Assembly (NCBI GenBank): GCA_016758965.1
Contig: JAEPRB010000428.1
Location: 1 to 22,925, forward strand
DNA length: 22,925 bases
Direction of reading: 5' to 3'
DNA from: Circinella minor
Taxonomy: Eukaryota; Mucoromycota; Mucoromycetes; Mucorales; Lichtheimiaceae
Shown: one piece after another, positions 7,604-19,576 of the stretch
Layout: each line of letters starts with the position of its first letter
Position numbering within the stretch: the first letter of the stretch is position 1
Notes under the pieces: model-generated
Seen by the model: only the letters and a program-made list of their open reading frames with translations
The model's database searches: none
What the model was told of the DNA's origin: nothing
Position numbers and translations under genes: made by a program

Positions 7604-10600
7604 CTATATCCTCCCTGGAGCATCATGTAACGCTTCTAAATCGTCATCGGCGCCACTCATTAATCGATATTCATTTAAAATATGCGATTTTTCTTCAGTC
7701 CAATATATAAATCCGCGTCGATGAATTAATGCCCATACGTACGGGACAAAAAATTCCCGTGAATCTTGTTCTTCTTCATATTGAAACTTCAAATCAGGAA
7801 TAGGCTATTATAAAAATAAATAGATATTTTATTTTAGTTTCAACACTACGTAATATATAACTACGTAATATATAAATATGCCGATTTAGCCAATCAATAA
7901 AAATAAATTTTACCCCAAGTCGATTCGGTGTCCAAGTTCGTGCTGCTTGGTCAATGAGATCCAGAATCTCGCTTGTAGAAGGAGCTTTTAAATTGGCCTC
8001 TGATACACGCGCATGAAAATAATCAATTACTGTCTCAATGTTTTTGATAAGGTCTGCTAATCGTGCATGGTTTCGTAATGGAACAAATATTTCACGTTTT
8101 AATAAAAGCGCATAAACAAGTTGTGTGTTGTTTTTAAGCCGATGATGCAAAACTGAATTCATGATCTCCAACACTAAAGATAACATATCCTCATATACAG
8201 CAATATCTTGTGGTGAATGCTAAAAAATTAACAATGTATGTTAATTAAATTATTAGTACACGGTTGTTAACAGGTGTAAATTAAAAAATATTACTGTATT
8301 TTTTATTATATTACCTCGTTAGTGGCATTTTCATGTGCGATTTTACTGGCGAATTTTTGTTGTCGTCGTGATATCAGTTCAAATAAACTAAAAAGAAACA
8401 CACACAAAAAAGAAGGTTATAGAATAATTATCGGATGAATGAGTTAGAAAGTGCATTTGTAATAATACTAGTACTAATTATTAGACTATATGTAAAAAAA
8501 AAAATGGGATAGTATTACCTGATGATGCGTTGAGCAACATAAGCATGCATGTCCAGAATTGTACTAGACATATTAGCTAAAATTGCTAAGCAATTGGTAT
8601 GAAAATATATATCCTATTTGTATACCTCGAATGTCAATATTTTATTATTCCTTCCCTTTTTAGAAATCATAACATCACAAAACAATAACAAATAATGAAA
8701 ACAAACCTTTTGGTGAGATAAATTGAATTGCAATGTTCTGATTAATACCAATATTACCATACCACCAAGCGAAATGGATTTTAGCAACGGTCGTTCTGTA
8801 AACCATGTCAAATTTGTCACAGTCTAGAAATTTTTTTTTTCTTAATTCAATTAGTCCAAATATTCTTTTTTTTAGAAAGTTTGATAGACCTTACAATTTT
8901 TTGAATCGTTTCATTATTAACATCATCTTGACTTAATACCAATAATACAATAAGTAAAATATAAACTTGAGAATAATTTGTTTTTCCTTCCACTGCTTCA
9001 TAAATGATTTTTAAGATCGGGATATACTATTTTTTTTCGATCAGATGTTATTGTTTAGTTTACCGTGTCTTTTTTGTTTGTTTGTTTGTTAATATACGTT
9101 TGATAAAAACCTAAGCTTACAATGGTTTCAGGATCAGTTCTTGATAAGACATATACACGAAACGAATCGTTTTCGACTAACATGACATAGAACAAAAGCA
9201 TTCGTTCCTCAATACCCAATGACCTGGATTAAGAGTCTCATAGTCAATAAAATGGTACTAAAAATACAAGTGAAGAAAAAAATGGTACTTACTCGCAAAA
9301 AAGAGCAAATAAATTCTTGAAAGATATTAAATGATACTTTTTATTGCCTCCTTCAATATCCGATGCCAGGACTATATATTGCAGTAATATCAATAACAAT
9401 GAAATAGAATGTTAGTCATGTATAAATGATTTGTAATTTTCCTTTTCATCGATGCAGTAAATAGTATAACTACCATGATGGTCCCGTAAATTAGCAAATG
9501 CTAAACGATAAGCGGATGCTTTCCCAGAAGTATGATCATCATTCATTATTTTCGACTGCGTTGCCAATAGCAACATTAATAATAAACTTCGTTCTGCTAC
9601 TGGAAATGTATCTGCATCGGATGCCGAACTTTGTCTTGAAGAGAAAAAGTAACTATATGCATTATAAACGACATCTATTATCAAGCCCATGTGTTAAAAT
9701 CCAAAAAAATAAAATAATATTAAATAGCCTTTTCTTCCCATTCAGCATTTTTATTCTTTCTTTCTTCACTTTGCTTCCTTTTAAACCTTACTTGATGATT
9801 GTGGTGGAGGAAATTTTTGTTCAATGAAATTTTCTAGTAACTTTGCAACAACTGCGTCCGCTCGATCACTGTTATATTTATATTCTATTAGGGTACATTG
9901 TTTTTCTTTTTACACTTATATCAAAAACAAATAAATCACCTGAAACGTTCCAATAGGATTTCTAAAAAGTAATTACTCTCCGTGAATTTGGTACGATAGA
10001 GTTGTGTTGACAATAATACAAGTAATGTATTAAGTACTTCGACATAGAATTCGTATCTGGAATAATTAGTACTATTAAATAAAAATGTTAGTAATTATTA
10101 TGTTCAGCCTTTTCCCTCTCTTAAAATCCGAGTCTACGAACAAGGAAATAAAATACGTGTTTCAATTTTTTTTTTGTCCTGCAAAATTATGCATTACTTA
10201 GGGTCCATGTTAATCAAAAGTGATAATAGTGCATCCAATAATTGTTCTGCACGTGGTCGGCGATCATCCTTCACTTGATCATTTATCGTCAATTTTTCCA
10301 AATCCAAAGCTACAGTTGTAGAATCATTTATTACACTAATATTTTGGTTGTTATCTGGTTACGAAATAAAAATGACATACATTTTAAATTTAATAAATTC
10401 ACACTTATATAAAGTTCACTCATGTAAAAGTATCTTTTTTATTCCTCCTTTACCTTCAAACTGTTGAATGATTTCATCATTGGTTAAATTGCCTGCGAAA
10501 TGTTTTGAAAAGACACGTGTCAAAAATAACGCATTGTACGCCTCAGTCGGGATTGACCTGTTAAACCATGAAAAAAAAATGACAGCACCATTTTTTTTTA

Positions 10601-11512
10601 TATTAATTTGTGATTATCATTTACCCCCCCTCCCTTTGACAATGATCCATCACCATAACAACAACATACTCTGGTTTGGTTTCTTTTATCTTTTGGATCT
10701 GACTAAGTAAGTGAAGCACCAGTTTGTTGAAATTTCGTGTTCGAACATTATTGGCAGCTAAAAAAAAAAAAAAAAACAAGACAGATAATAATATATTATG
10801 AGATTTTTCCATTCATCATCAGTAGATATGATTCATAATATAATGTATATTAATCGATTTACCTAATTCAATAGATAAACTAACTGTTGCCATTTCTAAA
10901 TCGTAAGCGTCGTTCCTGGAAAAAAAGTAAGAATTTTGTCAATAAAGTGAAATATCAACTATGTATATAAAATCAACTATTAAAATAGATACTTTTTTTT
11001 TTTGCATGCAGAAGGGGGGGGGGAAAGAAGAAAAAAAAAACCACCTACGTTGAATGAGTTGAAGGAAACTTTGAAGTTTTCAAAAGTGCTGCCCAAAATG
11101 AAGAATCGATTGAATTTAGAGGTACTGAAGATGCTAGGGTTTTTAAAGCTGCGGTTTGAGCAGGGTTAAAGAGTGTTTCCGAAGAAGGTCTTCTTAAGAA
11201 CGATGAAGTAGTTGAAGCAATTGTTTGTTTGATGGTATTGGCTGTACTAGTTTGTTGTTGTTGCTGTTGTAGTAAAGGCGGCGGAGAAAGCTGAGACAAA
11301 GTTGTTGTTATATCAGGTAGGTCACTTGAAAGGGTTCGAGTAAGTGAAATAGTAGGTGAAGTGGGTGAACGAGCTAATGGAGAATTTGTACTTGTTGGTG
11401 AATTTGAAAATGTGGATTGTCTTCTTGGGGGTTTATTTGACGCGAGTGTTTTATTTGGCGCACTCAAAGTCGGCAAAGAAGGAGGGGGGCTATTAGACTG
11501 CGATGAGTTCAT
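7604..11512 (-). CDS. DYM: Dymeclin (Golgi-associated peripheral membrane protein)
   Basis: Sixteen exons give about 782 aa: 11512-11049, 10915-10863, 10757-10625, 10557-10454, 10354-10198, 10056-9940, 9868-9792, 9611-9474, 9371-9293, 9223-9121, 9026-8895, 8823-8707, 8613-8519, 8387-8315, 8219-7914 and 7804-7604. All junctions are GT...AG and in phase. Residues 1 to about 115 are Ser/Pro/Thr-rich with a Gln6 run; dymeclin homology then runs to the C-terminus. Recognisable blocks are SSFWAALL, KYHLISFKNLF, YVLSRTDPETI, WFTERPL followed by ISLGG, HTNCLAILANMS, VLEIMNSVL and EFFVPYVWALI. Dymeclin is a helical-repeat protein that associates with Golgi membranes and vesicle trafficking in animals. 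Oddities: the second residue is Asn, so the N-myristoylated Gly2 known in animals is missing, and an in-frame TAG immediately precedes the ATG. The exon 8 start is less certain: a stronger pyrimidine-rich acceptor at 9635 would break the frame. Confidence 0.9.
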
Positions 11513-11747
11513 CTAAGTTTGACCGAGAAAGTATAAAAATAAAAAAAATAAAAAGTTGGGGGCTTTGTATTATTATAATTATTATAATAATACATTATTA
11601 TTATGATTGTGCCTTTCGTTGCTTGCTGTAATGCAGTGCGGCTAGTAAATTTTGTCCGTTTTCAGAAAATTAAATTGGCGCTAATAGGAAAATGGATCGA
11701 CCTAATGTTAACAAATGATTGTCATGCGTATATAATTAAGAAGTTTA
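11513..11747. other. Dymeclin upstream region
   Basis: A short spacer with a palindromic TAT/ATA stretch at about 11570-11602 that can form a hairpin. It presumably contains the dymeclin promoter; no specific element is identifiable. Confidence 0.35.
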
Positions 11748-11995
11748 TTAGATTAAAAAGCTTGTCTTGTCATAACATTTGATGATTTTGTGCTTGGAGT
11801 CCTTACAGAATTCCTGGAGATTGTTCAAACGTACATTGTTGCAAGCTTCGATGGCGATAGATTTTCTTCGTGCATCAACCTGTGGCGCTTTATCTTTTTC
11901 TATGACAAGAGCCTGAATCTGCTCAGTTGGGCTTAGCTCTAGCGAGTAAAGATGCAAGTACATTACTCTACGGTCTCTACGGATTTACACATTCG
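11748..11995 (-). pseudogene. Degraded DDE transposase C-terminal relic
   Basis: The minus-strand frame retains the C-terminal signature of a DDE_3 (IS630/Tc1-mariner) transposase: MYLHLYSLELSPTEQ aligns with the usual YLP-YSPELNPIEQ catalytic Glu block. It continues to ALVIEKDK, then EACNNVRLNNLQEFC, the terminal block also seen in the other relics here. The SPEL core has become SLEL and NPIE has become SPTE (the Glu is kept), so it is diverged. The stretch upstream of the Met still reads RRDRRV, which may be part of the RGY block. The N-terminal two thirds are not recognisable. Confidence 0.75.
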
Positions 11996-13380
11996 CCAAA
12001 AGAATTCGCATGCTTGAGCCAGGGAACCAAGATTTTCAAGGATATAAATGACGAGTGATTTTCCAATGAACGTACTAGAAAGAATACTTTTGATATTTAG
12101 AAGCTACTGTGATATAATCGCATAGAATAGAAGACAACGGTAAATTCGTGAATATGCATTATCAACATACAGTACAATGGTGTTTATAGATGTTTTTATT
12201 TTATTTGCATAAAAAAAATTCGTTATAGGCTCTACTATGTAATTTTAGTAGCAATAAATGAAATCAGTAATATAAAAGACCTTATACCACTAATGAGCCC
12301 ATGATTTTAATAATAAACAGAGATTGAAAATGGGCCAAAATTAGAGCCATATTATTGCGATATGTAACACTGTATTATTTTCTACAAAGTGGTCCCTAAA
12401 CGTCAATGAACGCTTCATCCAAACTTTTTTTTAGAAATAAACAGTTTACATTTGCTTGGGGTGACTGATTTTTATTTCGCATGACCAAACTTAACTATCA
12501 ACGCCGTATCTTGTTTTCTTTCCATTACCTGAATTTGGCAACGTTTTTGATGCCGCAAAAGCGACTGATTAACAAAAATGATAGTGAATCTCCCCACAAA
12601 AAGCAGATGCGTGGCTAGGAAACGAAACAGAAAGACAACAATCCTCATCACATCATCTATGGCATCAAAAATGAGGCGAACTCCAGTTTTCCTGCTTTTT
12701 GTAAGGTATTCGCTTCATTCAATCCTTGAATTACACCCTTTTTTTTGAAGTTGCTCATCATTTGTTCTAAGATGAATCAAAAATCATCTAGAGTTCGTGA
12801 GGAGATCTGACTTTACAATGGCGTTTTTACCCTTCCATCTCTTAGTGTTGATCATATTCATGAGAATGATACGAACTCAAGAGGAAGCGTTTACTATTTT
12901 CGGAATGAACAATTCATATATAATCATATTGCTTCACTTGAACCACAAACATCTCTCCTCTCCGTTTTGCTTAAATATACATATATGACCATCCAAATCC
13001 GTACCGGCTTTGGAAATTGATGTAATGTTTAACAGATCGTATCCCACACATGTGTGTTTCTACAATTTTTAAGAACAAAGGTAGAACCTGTGGCTACCAA
13101 CTTTTGTCAAATACGTACCCCACTTTGATTTTACTCTGTTTTCGAGCCCACTTTTGACACTCTTGATTTTTTGCATTGCTTTCGAGCCAAATCCTACCTG
13201 TGCAGAAAACAGCGTTCTACAATATTGCTTTTAATGAAATTTGTTGATATTGAGAATAGCTCACATTTATAAAAGTAATAAATGTTCATTAAAAAAAAAG
13301 AAACGATTTTTTTTTTCGTATAATGAATAATCTAGTACTGTATTGAAATCAGTTTTCTAAAATTTTTGCCCGAGTTAATA
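11996..13380. other. About 1.4 kb of unrecognised, probably decayed transposon DNA
   Basis: No frame longer than about 63 codons and none with motifs I recognise. Base composition is more even than in typical intergenic DNA at about 12,500-13,200, suggesting formerly coding or transposon sequence. The minus strand upstream of the relic at 11748 would be the place for the missing transposase N-terminus, but I could not read one. Confidence 0.4.
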
Positions 13381-14123
13381 CGGTGTGATTATTCGTTAAA
13401 CCGGTAGTACGTATCTCTCAAATATATTTTATATACTTTGTAAAATACCGGTGATTCTATAAACCGGTAATCCGGTGAGCTTTTCTAAATATTTACCGGG
13501 TTTATAATAGTATTATTTTATTTTATACGTATTATAAATAGCAGTCTTTTTATACCTAGATAAATTCAGTAATAGTACGTACAGCCTTTTTTTAACATCA
13601 TCTCAGGTCTTCTTTTTGTTTTCAGTTGGCCAATTTGTTTCCACAACAATTAAAAATACACAAATCATTCTTGTCGTCAAAAGAAAGTTTCTCAACACGC
13701 TGTTGATAACAGTGTCTCTTTCTTGCCAACTTCACATGGATGCTTTTTTCTTCTTCCTCATCTACGTGGGTGCTTCTTTTCAACTTTGTTCATGTGCTTA
13801 TTCATTACCATTGAATATGTAATTATGTTGTTGATACAGTTCATTTTTACTCGTCTATTCAACTGCTAACCATGATCCATATTAAACACACTTTGTTGTG
13901 GATTCATTATTGATCCAATCTCTGGCCCATTATTACCATTTGATGAATACACTATTATTATTTTTATCACTAAAAGATTAGCTCATAGTAGCAAAGCTAT
14001 ATGAACTATCATTTTTTTTATATTATACGTATAGCTTACATATTAGTACCAGCTGCATTTCAATTCGCTAAACCGGTACAAATCCTCACGTATATTGAGT
14101 GCCGGTTTAACGAATAATCACTG
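13381..14123. mobile_element. 743-bp TA-flanked non-autonomous inverted-repeat element
   Basis: The left end reads CGGTGTGATTATTCGTTAAA then CCGG. The inverse of the right end reads CAGTGATTATTCGTTAAACC then GG, so the arms differ by a 2-bp insertion and one or two substitutions. TA flanks both sides, as for Tc1/mariner-type insertion. CCGG-containing ACCGGT-like motifs recur inside at about 13401, 13448, 13464, 13472, 13496, 14073 and 14102. The interior has only a 68-codon open frame (13616-13822) without motifs, so the element lacks its own transposase. Confidence 0.75.
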
Positions 14124-14489
14124 TACTATTTACTATACGTACGTACAGTTAGTTGTATATATAATAATAAGGAGAACGATACGTATAGTATTGTAGCTAA
14201 TTGATATACGTAGACAAATAAAAGATATAATAGAACCTAAAAACGATAATCTGTTGATTTAGGAATTACATGTATGAGAGTAACTGGCTCGTGTAGGAAC
14301 TGAACAGGTTATTGTGAGAAAAGTCGTTGCCTACGGTATCTACGTATATAGGAGTGGTTCGTGAAGTGGGAAGGCATGAATCTTTATTACGTTAATAACT
14401 GCCTCCTTATTGATAAGGCTAGTTCTACATTAATATGAGCAACAATTGGGTTAGGTCAGTTGTATGAACATCTATTCATTAGATATTGA

Positions 14490-14850
14490 AAAGAGGATCT
14501 TTATCGCAAGCAACAAGTCAGTGACATTCCGTACAACTACTGCCCAGTTTGTAGAATTTAGAATGAGCTTCTGGATATCATGGACAGCAGAGAGGAGAGA
14601 CTTATGAGATATCTTATAATAGGTAATTATACTATTCATAAGTTTCATCTGTCGATACGGAAAATTGAAAGTAGAGGTTATACAGTAATGTATTTACTAT
14701 CTTGCTCCCCAGAGCTAAATCAAAGGAAAAATGAAGTGTCACACCGAGGTTAATGAATGAAGAGGATGTATCCTAAAATAATTGCTAAAACTTGTAATAA
14801 TATGCACTTCAGCGATCTTCAGTGATTCTGTATGTAGTCCATGCATCAAA
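14490..14850 (+). pseudogene. DDE transposase relic with stops and frameshift
   Basis: On the plus strand, TTTAQFVEF (about 14540) shifts frame into NELLDIMDSREE, then RYLIIGNYTIHK and RGYTVMYLLSCSPELNQ. Blocks in the same order occur in the relic at 3332-3683. Later NNMHFSDLQ and FC (about 14800-14835) recall the terminal block, interrupted by stop codons. The second catalytic Asp is replaced by Gly (IIGN instead of IMDN), the NPIE glutamate motif is lost (NQRK), and several stops occur, so this is a dead C-terminal fragment of an IS630/Tc1-mariner-type transposase. Confidence 0.75.
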
Positions 14851-15231
14851 TCACGCGACTGCTATAACAAGACAAAAATTTAATAAGCTACTTACTTGCT
14901 GACAAACGACGATCCTTTTCCAATTAGTGCCATTTAATTTTTCAAAACGGAACAAAATTTAATAATTATAATGCGCTTGGGAACTGAGAAAGAAAATCTT
15001 GCCCTGAGCTTTTTATTACCTTTCCCAACATGATTTTTCCCCGCACACAAAACAATTATAATTCAAAACACTTAAACTTTACCTCTGGAGCTGAGATTTC
15101 TTATAAGTGTTTCGGTCTATATTTGAAGTCTTTTTTTTTTTTTTTTTTGCTCTTTTCTTCTTTGCTTTTTGCCCTTTTTTTAATACACTTTTTCCTTTTT
15201 TCTAGACCAAAAACATTTTATTTTTTTGTTA
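14851..15231 (+). promoter_or_regulatory. Probable promoter and leader of the kinesin gene
   Basis: This region ends in long T-runs and CT-rich sequence (about 15129-15203) directly before the kinesin ATG, as expected of a fungal pyrimidine-rich leader. TTTTTTCTAG at about 15195-15204 could also be a 5'-UTR intron acceptor. The 71-codon plus-strand frame here is a low-complexity shadow. Confidence 0.35.
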
Positions 15232-18200
15232 ATGTCGGGCAATAATATCAAAGTTGTCTGTCGTTTTCGTCCACAAAACTCCCTGGAAATTAGGGAAGGT
15301 GGTACTCCCATTATAGATATTGATAATGAAGGTTCTCAACTTGACGTTAAGGTATATATATAAATTACTTCCCCTTTATTTTTTTTATTTTTTATTGTTT
15401 CTGATTTTTATATTAATGTCAAACAATGCATGTCTCATCTTTTTTATTTTTTAAATTAGGGTAAAGACTTTCAGGGAAATTTTGCTTTTGACAAAGTATT
15501 TGGCATGAACACCCCACAAAAGGATGTTTTTGACTATTCCATCAAGTCCATTGTCGACGGTCAGTTTTATTTTTATTTTCATTCTTCAGAAACTATAGGA
15601 AGCCGACTGTAACAATAATAGGAAACGTCAAGTGACTCACACATAATGATATCTGATAGATGTTACTGCCGGTTACAACGGTACAGTATTTGCCTATGGT
15701 CAGACAGGTTCCGGAAAGACCTTTACAATGATGGTAAAATGCCTTTTCTTTTTTTATTGATTTGGAGACCAAACAAAAATCACTCGATTCTTTTTTTTGC
15801 ATATATCTTTTCTTTTTATGGTCTCTTTTTTTTTATAACCCCCTTGATGGATCAATTATGCTATGTACACTGTTACCTCCCCTCCCCCCCATTTTAACTC
15901 TCTCTCTCCCCCCTCCATACTCATCATAACAACATAAAAAATTATATTTTAACTTTTTTTTTTTTGGATTATAGGGAGCCGACATTGATGATGAGAAAAC
16001 AAAAGGTATTATTCCACGTATTGTGGAACAAATCTTTTCAAGTATTATGGATGCACCCAGCAATCTTGAATTTACTGTAAAAGTTTCTTTTATGGAAATT
16101 TATATGGAAAAGGTTCGTGACCTTTTAAATCGTACGTATATCAATTTCTTATATAAATACTTTGGATTCACAAGGATAATATAAAAGTAGTTGAGGATTA
16201 GGAAACGACAGTAAAAAAAAAAAAAAAGTAAAAAAATGGTGAACTTTAATATATGGTGAATACTTTATTATAGCTTCGTCGGAAAACTTGCCGATTCATG
16301 AAGATAAGAACAAAGGTGTTTATGTTAAAGGACTTTTGGAGGTTTATGTTGGATCTACTGATGAAGTTTATGAAGTGATGAAACGAGGAAGTAGTAATCG
16401 TGTTGTTGCGTATACAAGTATGTCTTTTTTTTAATAGTGTTTTTCCATTCTTTGAAACAAAACATAACTCACTGACAGTACTAAACATTATTAATAAATA
16501 ATAGATATGAATGCTGAAAGTTCAAGAAGTCATTCTATTGTTGTTGTTACAATCACTCAAAAAAATATTGATACAGGCGCAGCTAAAAGTGGTAAATTAT
16601 ATCTTGTTGATTTAGCTGGTTCAGAAAAGGTAAATTAACAATAGACTTTTTTATTTACTTCATCTAATCCAACTCACAACATATACACTTTTTTTTTTTT
16701 TTTTTTTTTGTGTTATAGGTTGGAAAAACTGGTGCATCAGGTCAAACTTTAGAAGAAGCCAAAAAAATTAACAAGTCCTTGACAGCACTCGGCATGGTTA
16801 TTAATGCTCTTACTGATGGAAAGGTAACAATATACTTACATTTATTTACATATATGGGCTAGTTTTTCTTTGTCATACAGTAATGTTGTTATATGTACTC
16901 CTTCATTACACTTGTTTTTTTTTTTTCTAACAACAAAACCTTTTTTTTTTCATTTACGCCAATCATAAACAGTCTAGCCATATCCCTTACAGGTAAGGAT
17001 CGAAATCGTGTGGGTGGGTGGGTGGGTGTATAAAATTACGCGAAGAAAAGAAAGGGATATCAATTTCTAACTAGACGAAAATATAAACAACAACAATAAA
17101 TATTTAGAGATTCCAAATTAACTCGTATCTTACAAGAATCCTTGGGTGGTAATTCTCGTACAACACTTATTATTAATTGTTCACCTTCATCTTATAATGA
17201 AGCCGAAACATTATCTACACTTCGCTTCGGTGTAAGAGCGAAATCCATTAAGAATAAAGCCAAGGTCAATGCGGATCTTTCCCCTGCAGAATTAAAAGCT
17301 TTACTTAAAAAAGTCAAATCTGAAGCTGTCAGTTTCCAAACTTATATTGCTGCGTTGGAAGGTGAAGTTAATGTCTGGCGTACAGGTGGTACTGTTCCTG
17401 AAGATAAATGGGTGACAATGGATAAGGTTTCCAAAGGAGATTTTACTGCATTACCACCTGCTCCTGGTTTTAAGAGTCCTATCTCTGATGAAGGATCCCG
17501 TCCTGCTACACCTGTCCCTGTACTGGAAAAAGATGAACGGGATGAATTCATTAAACGTGAAAATGAATTAATGGATCAAATTGCTGATAAGGTAAGAAGA
17601 AGAAAAAACGCCGTAACTGAGTGAATAATACGGTATTTGATTAGGAATTCTACTTATTAACAAAAGAAATATTCCTACGGTATATATCTTTTTATAGGAA
17701 ACTGAGCTTACCAATCGTGAAAAATTACTTGATTCCCTCAAGGAGGAAATGGCTTACTATAAGGAACAAGAACAATCTGTCACCAAAGAAAATCAACAAA
17801 TGACTTCAGAATTGAGCGAACTTCGATTACAATTACAAAAAGTATCTTATGAAAGTAAAGAAAATGTTATTCATGTCGATTCTTTGAAAGAAGCCAATCA
17901 AGATTTGCTTGCTGAACTTGAGGAATTGAAGAAGAACTTGGTTGAAGTCCGACAAGCTCACAAGGATGCAACAGATGGTGAAAAGGAAAAGAAGAAGGCC
18001 GAAAAGATGGCTCAGATGATGTCTGGATTTGATCCATCGGTACCTGACTTTTTTTTTCTTTGTATATGTAACTCCATGAATTCGGTGACACAAGTATCTG
18101 ACATTCACACGTTTTTTTTTTTTCACTATTATTAGGGTATTCTTAACGAAAAAGAGAAACAAATCCGAAATGCATTAAGTAAGTTGGATGGTGAGAAACA

Positions 18201-19576
18201 AGATTCTTTAAGTATCGAAGAATTGGTCTCACTTCGTCGTGAACTTGCTGAAGCTAAGGTTCTTGTCGAACAACATACAAAGACAATCAGTGATTTGGAA
18301 TCAGACAAGGACCTTTTAGAAAAGAAGAAGACGGAATTGGAAGGTCGATTCTCTAATCTTGAACAAGAATATGAAGATCTTTTGGATAAAACCATTGCTG
18401 ATGAAGAGTCTCGTCCTCAAAAGAATAACAATATTGCAGATACTGTTTCTGCCCTCAAGGTGAGTTTGTGTTGACTTTTTTTTTTTTTATATGTATTAGT
18501 ACCATTCTTTGAAAGACACACAGCAATAGTGGTATTGACAATATGATTTTTTATTTTACTTTTTAGATCAAACTTGAAAATGAATATCTTACAAAGAAAG
18601 AATATCAACAGAAGGATATTGAAGATCTTAAGCGTGAATTAGAACGCAAGGCAGATACTCATAAGCGACTTAGTGCTGCAGTTACTGATTTGAAGGCTGC
18701 CAATGACCAACTTCAGGTAAAAAAAAAAAAAAAAAAATTGGATGAAGAGAAAGAAGACATTTTTGTAGTTGAGACGGATTATTAAATTTAAATCATCATG
18801 CACATTTTTCTAGGCTGTTTTGTCTGAACAACCAAATGCATCCTCTCAAATGGAAGGAGAAATGTCTGAAAAGGAAAAAGATATTGAACGTATGCGTAAA
18901 TCGATGGCACAACAATTGGCCGATTTTGAAGTCATGAAGAAGGCCTTGATGCGTGATCTTCAGACCCGTTGTGAAAAAGTGGTTGAACTTGAAATGTCGT
19001 TGGATGAAACACGTGAACAATACAACAATGTCTTACGTGCTAGCAACAATAAGGCTCAACAAAAGAAAATGGCTTTCTTGGAACGTAACTTGGAACAATT
19101 AACCAATGTACAAAAACAATTGGTGGAACAAAACGCATCCTTAAAGAAGGAAGTAGCTCTTGCAGAACGTAAATTAATTGCTCGTAATGAACGTATTCAA
19201 AGTCTAGAAACTTTGCTTCAAGATGCTCAAGAAAAATTGATTTCTCAAAATCAAAAGTAAGTCTTATATGTCATGTATAAAGACAGAGAGAGAGAACGAA
19301 TGACTTTTTATTTTTATGTACTAATACATGTGTATGTTTATAATACAATATAGATTCGAGGCACAATTACAAGCTGTGCGTGATCGCTTGGAACAAGCTC
19401 GTACACAAAAATCTCAAAACTCAATGGCTGCATTGAGCTTTGGTCGTATTGCTAAACCTTTACGTGGTGGAGGTACCGTTGTTGACAACGAAAGCGAAGT
19501 CCCTTCTTCGCCTACATCAGCTGACAAGCGTGATAAGAGAACATCCTTCTTTTCTGGTTTCATGAACTCTCGATAA
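15232..19576 (+). CDS. KHC: Kinesin-1 heavy chain (conventional kinesin, fungal type)
   Basis: Fourteen exons give 936 aa: 15232-15351, 15460-15559, 15660-15733, 15975-16131, 16274-16417, 16505-16629, 16719-16823, 16973-16992, 17108-17591, 17698-18039, 18136-18459, 18567-18716, 18814-19256 and 19354-19576. All junctions are GT...AG and in phase; the eighth exon is only 20 nt. The N-terminal motor (about 1-330) opens with IKVVCRFRP. It has the P-loop GQTGSGKT (87-94), switch [11 protein letters not shown] (199-208), switch II DLAGSE (234-239) and the [10 protein letters not shown] relay helix. The neck linker and neck follow at about 327-370, with a Pro-rich hinge near 390-425. Long Glu/Lys/Leu-rich coiled coil runs to about 880, and the tail carries [10 protein letters not shown] (IAK at 895-897), the autoinhibitory motif of kinesin-1. 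It moves cargo toward microtubule plus ends; fungal forms work without light chains. The length fits fungal kinesin-1. The exon 10 donor (GTACCT) is weak but preserves frame. Confidence 0.95.
17012..17026 (+). other. (GGGT)4 G-quadruplex motif in kinesin intron 8
   Basis: Four GGG runs separated by single T bases lie on the coding strand, 19 nt after the donor of the 20-nt microexon. G3 tracts with one-base loops are among the most stable quadruplex-forming sequences known. In such AT-rich DNA it stands out. Any effect on splicing is inference. Confidence 0.8.

Noticed and set aside
12797..12988. 63-codon plus-strand ORF in the transposon-rich gap
   Set aside because: No recognisable domain, and the neighbouring frames in both directions are equally interrupted. 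It may be decayed transposon sequence, but nothing supports a gene.
13616..13822. 68-codon ORF inside the 743-bp element as a transposase
   Set aside because: Too short, with no DDE or helix-turn-helix motif; the composition is typical of AT-rich filler.
17833..18395. Minus-strand frames opposite kinesin exons 10 and 11
   Set aside because: Antisense of coiled-coil codons gives open Ser/Phe/Leu-rich frames by composition.
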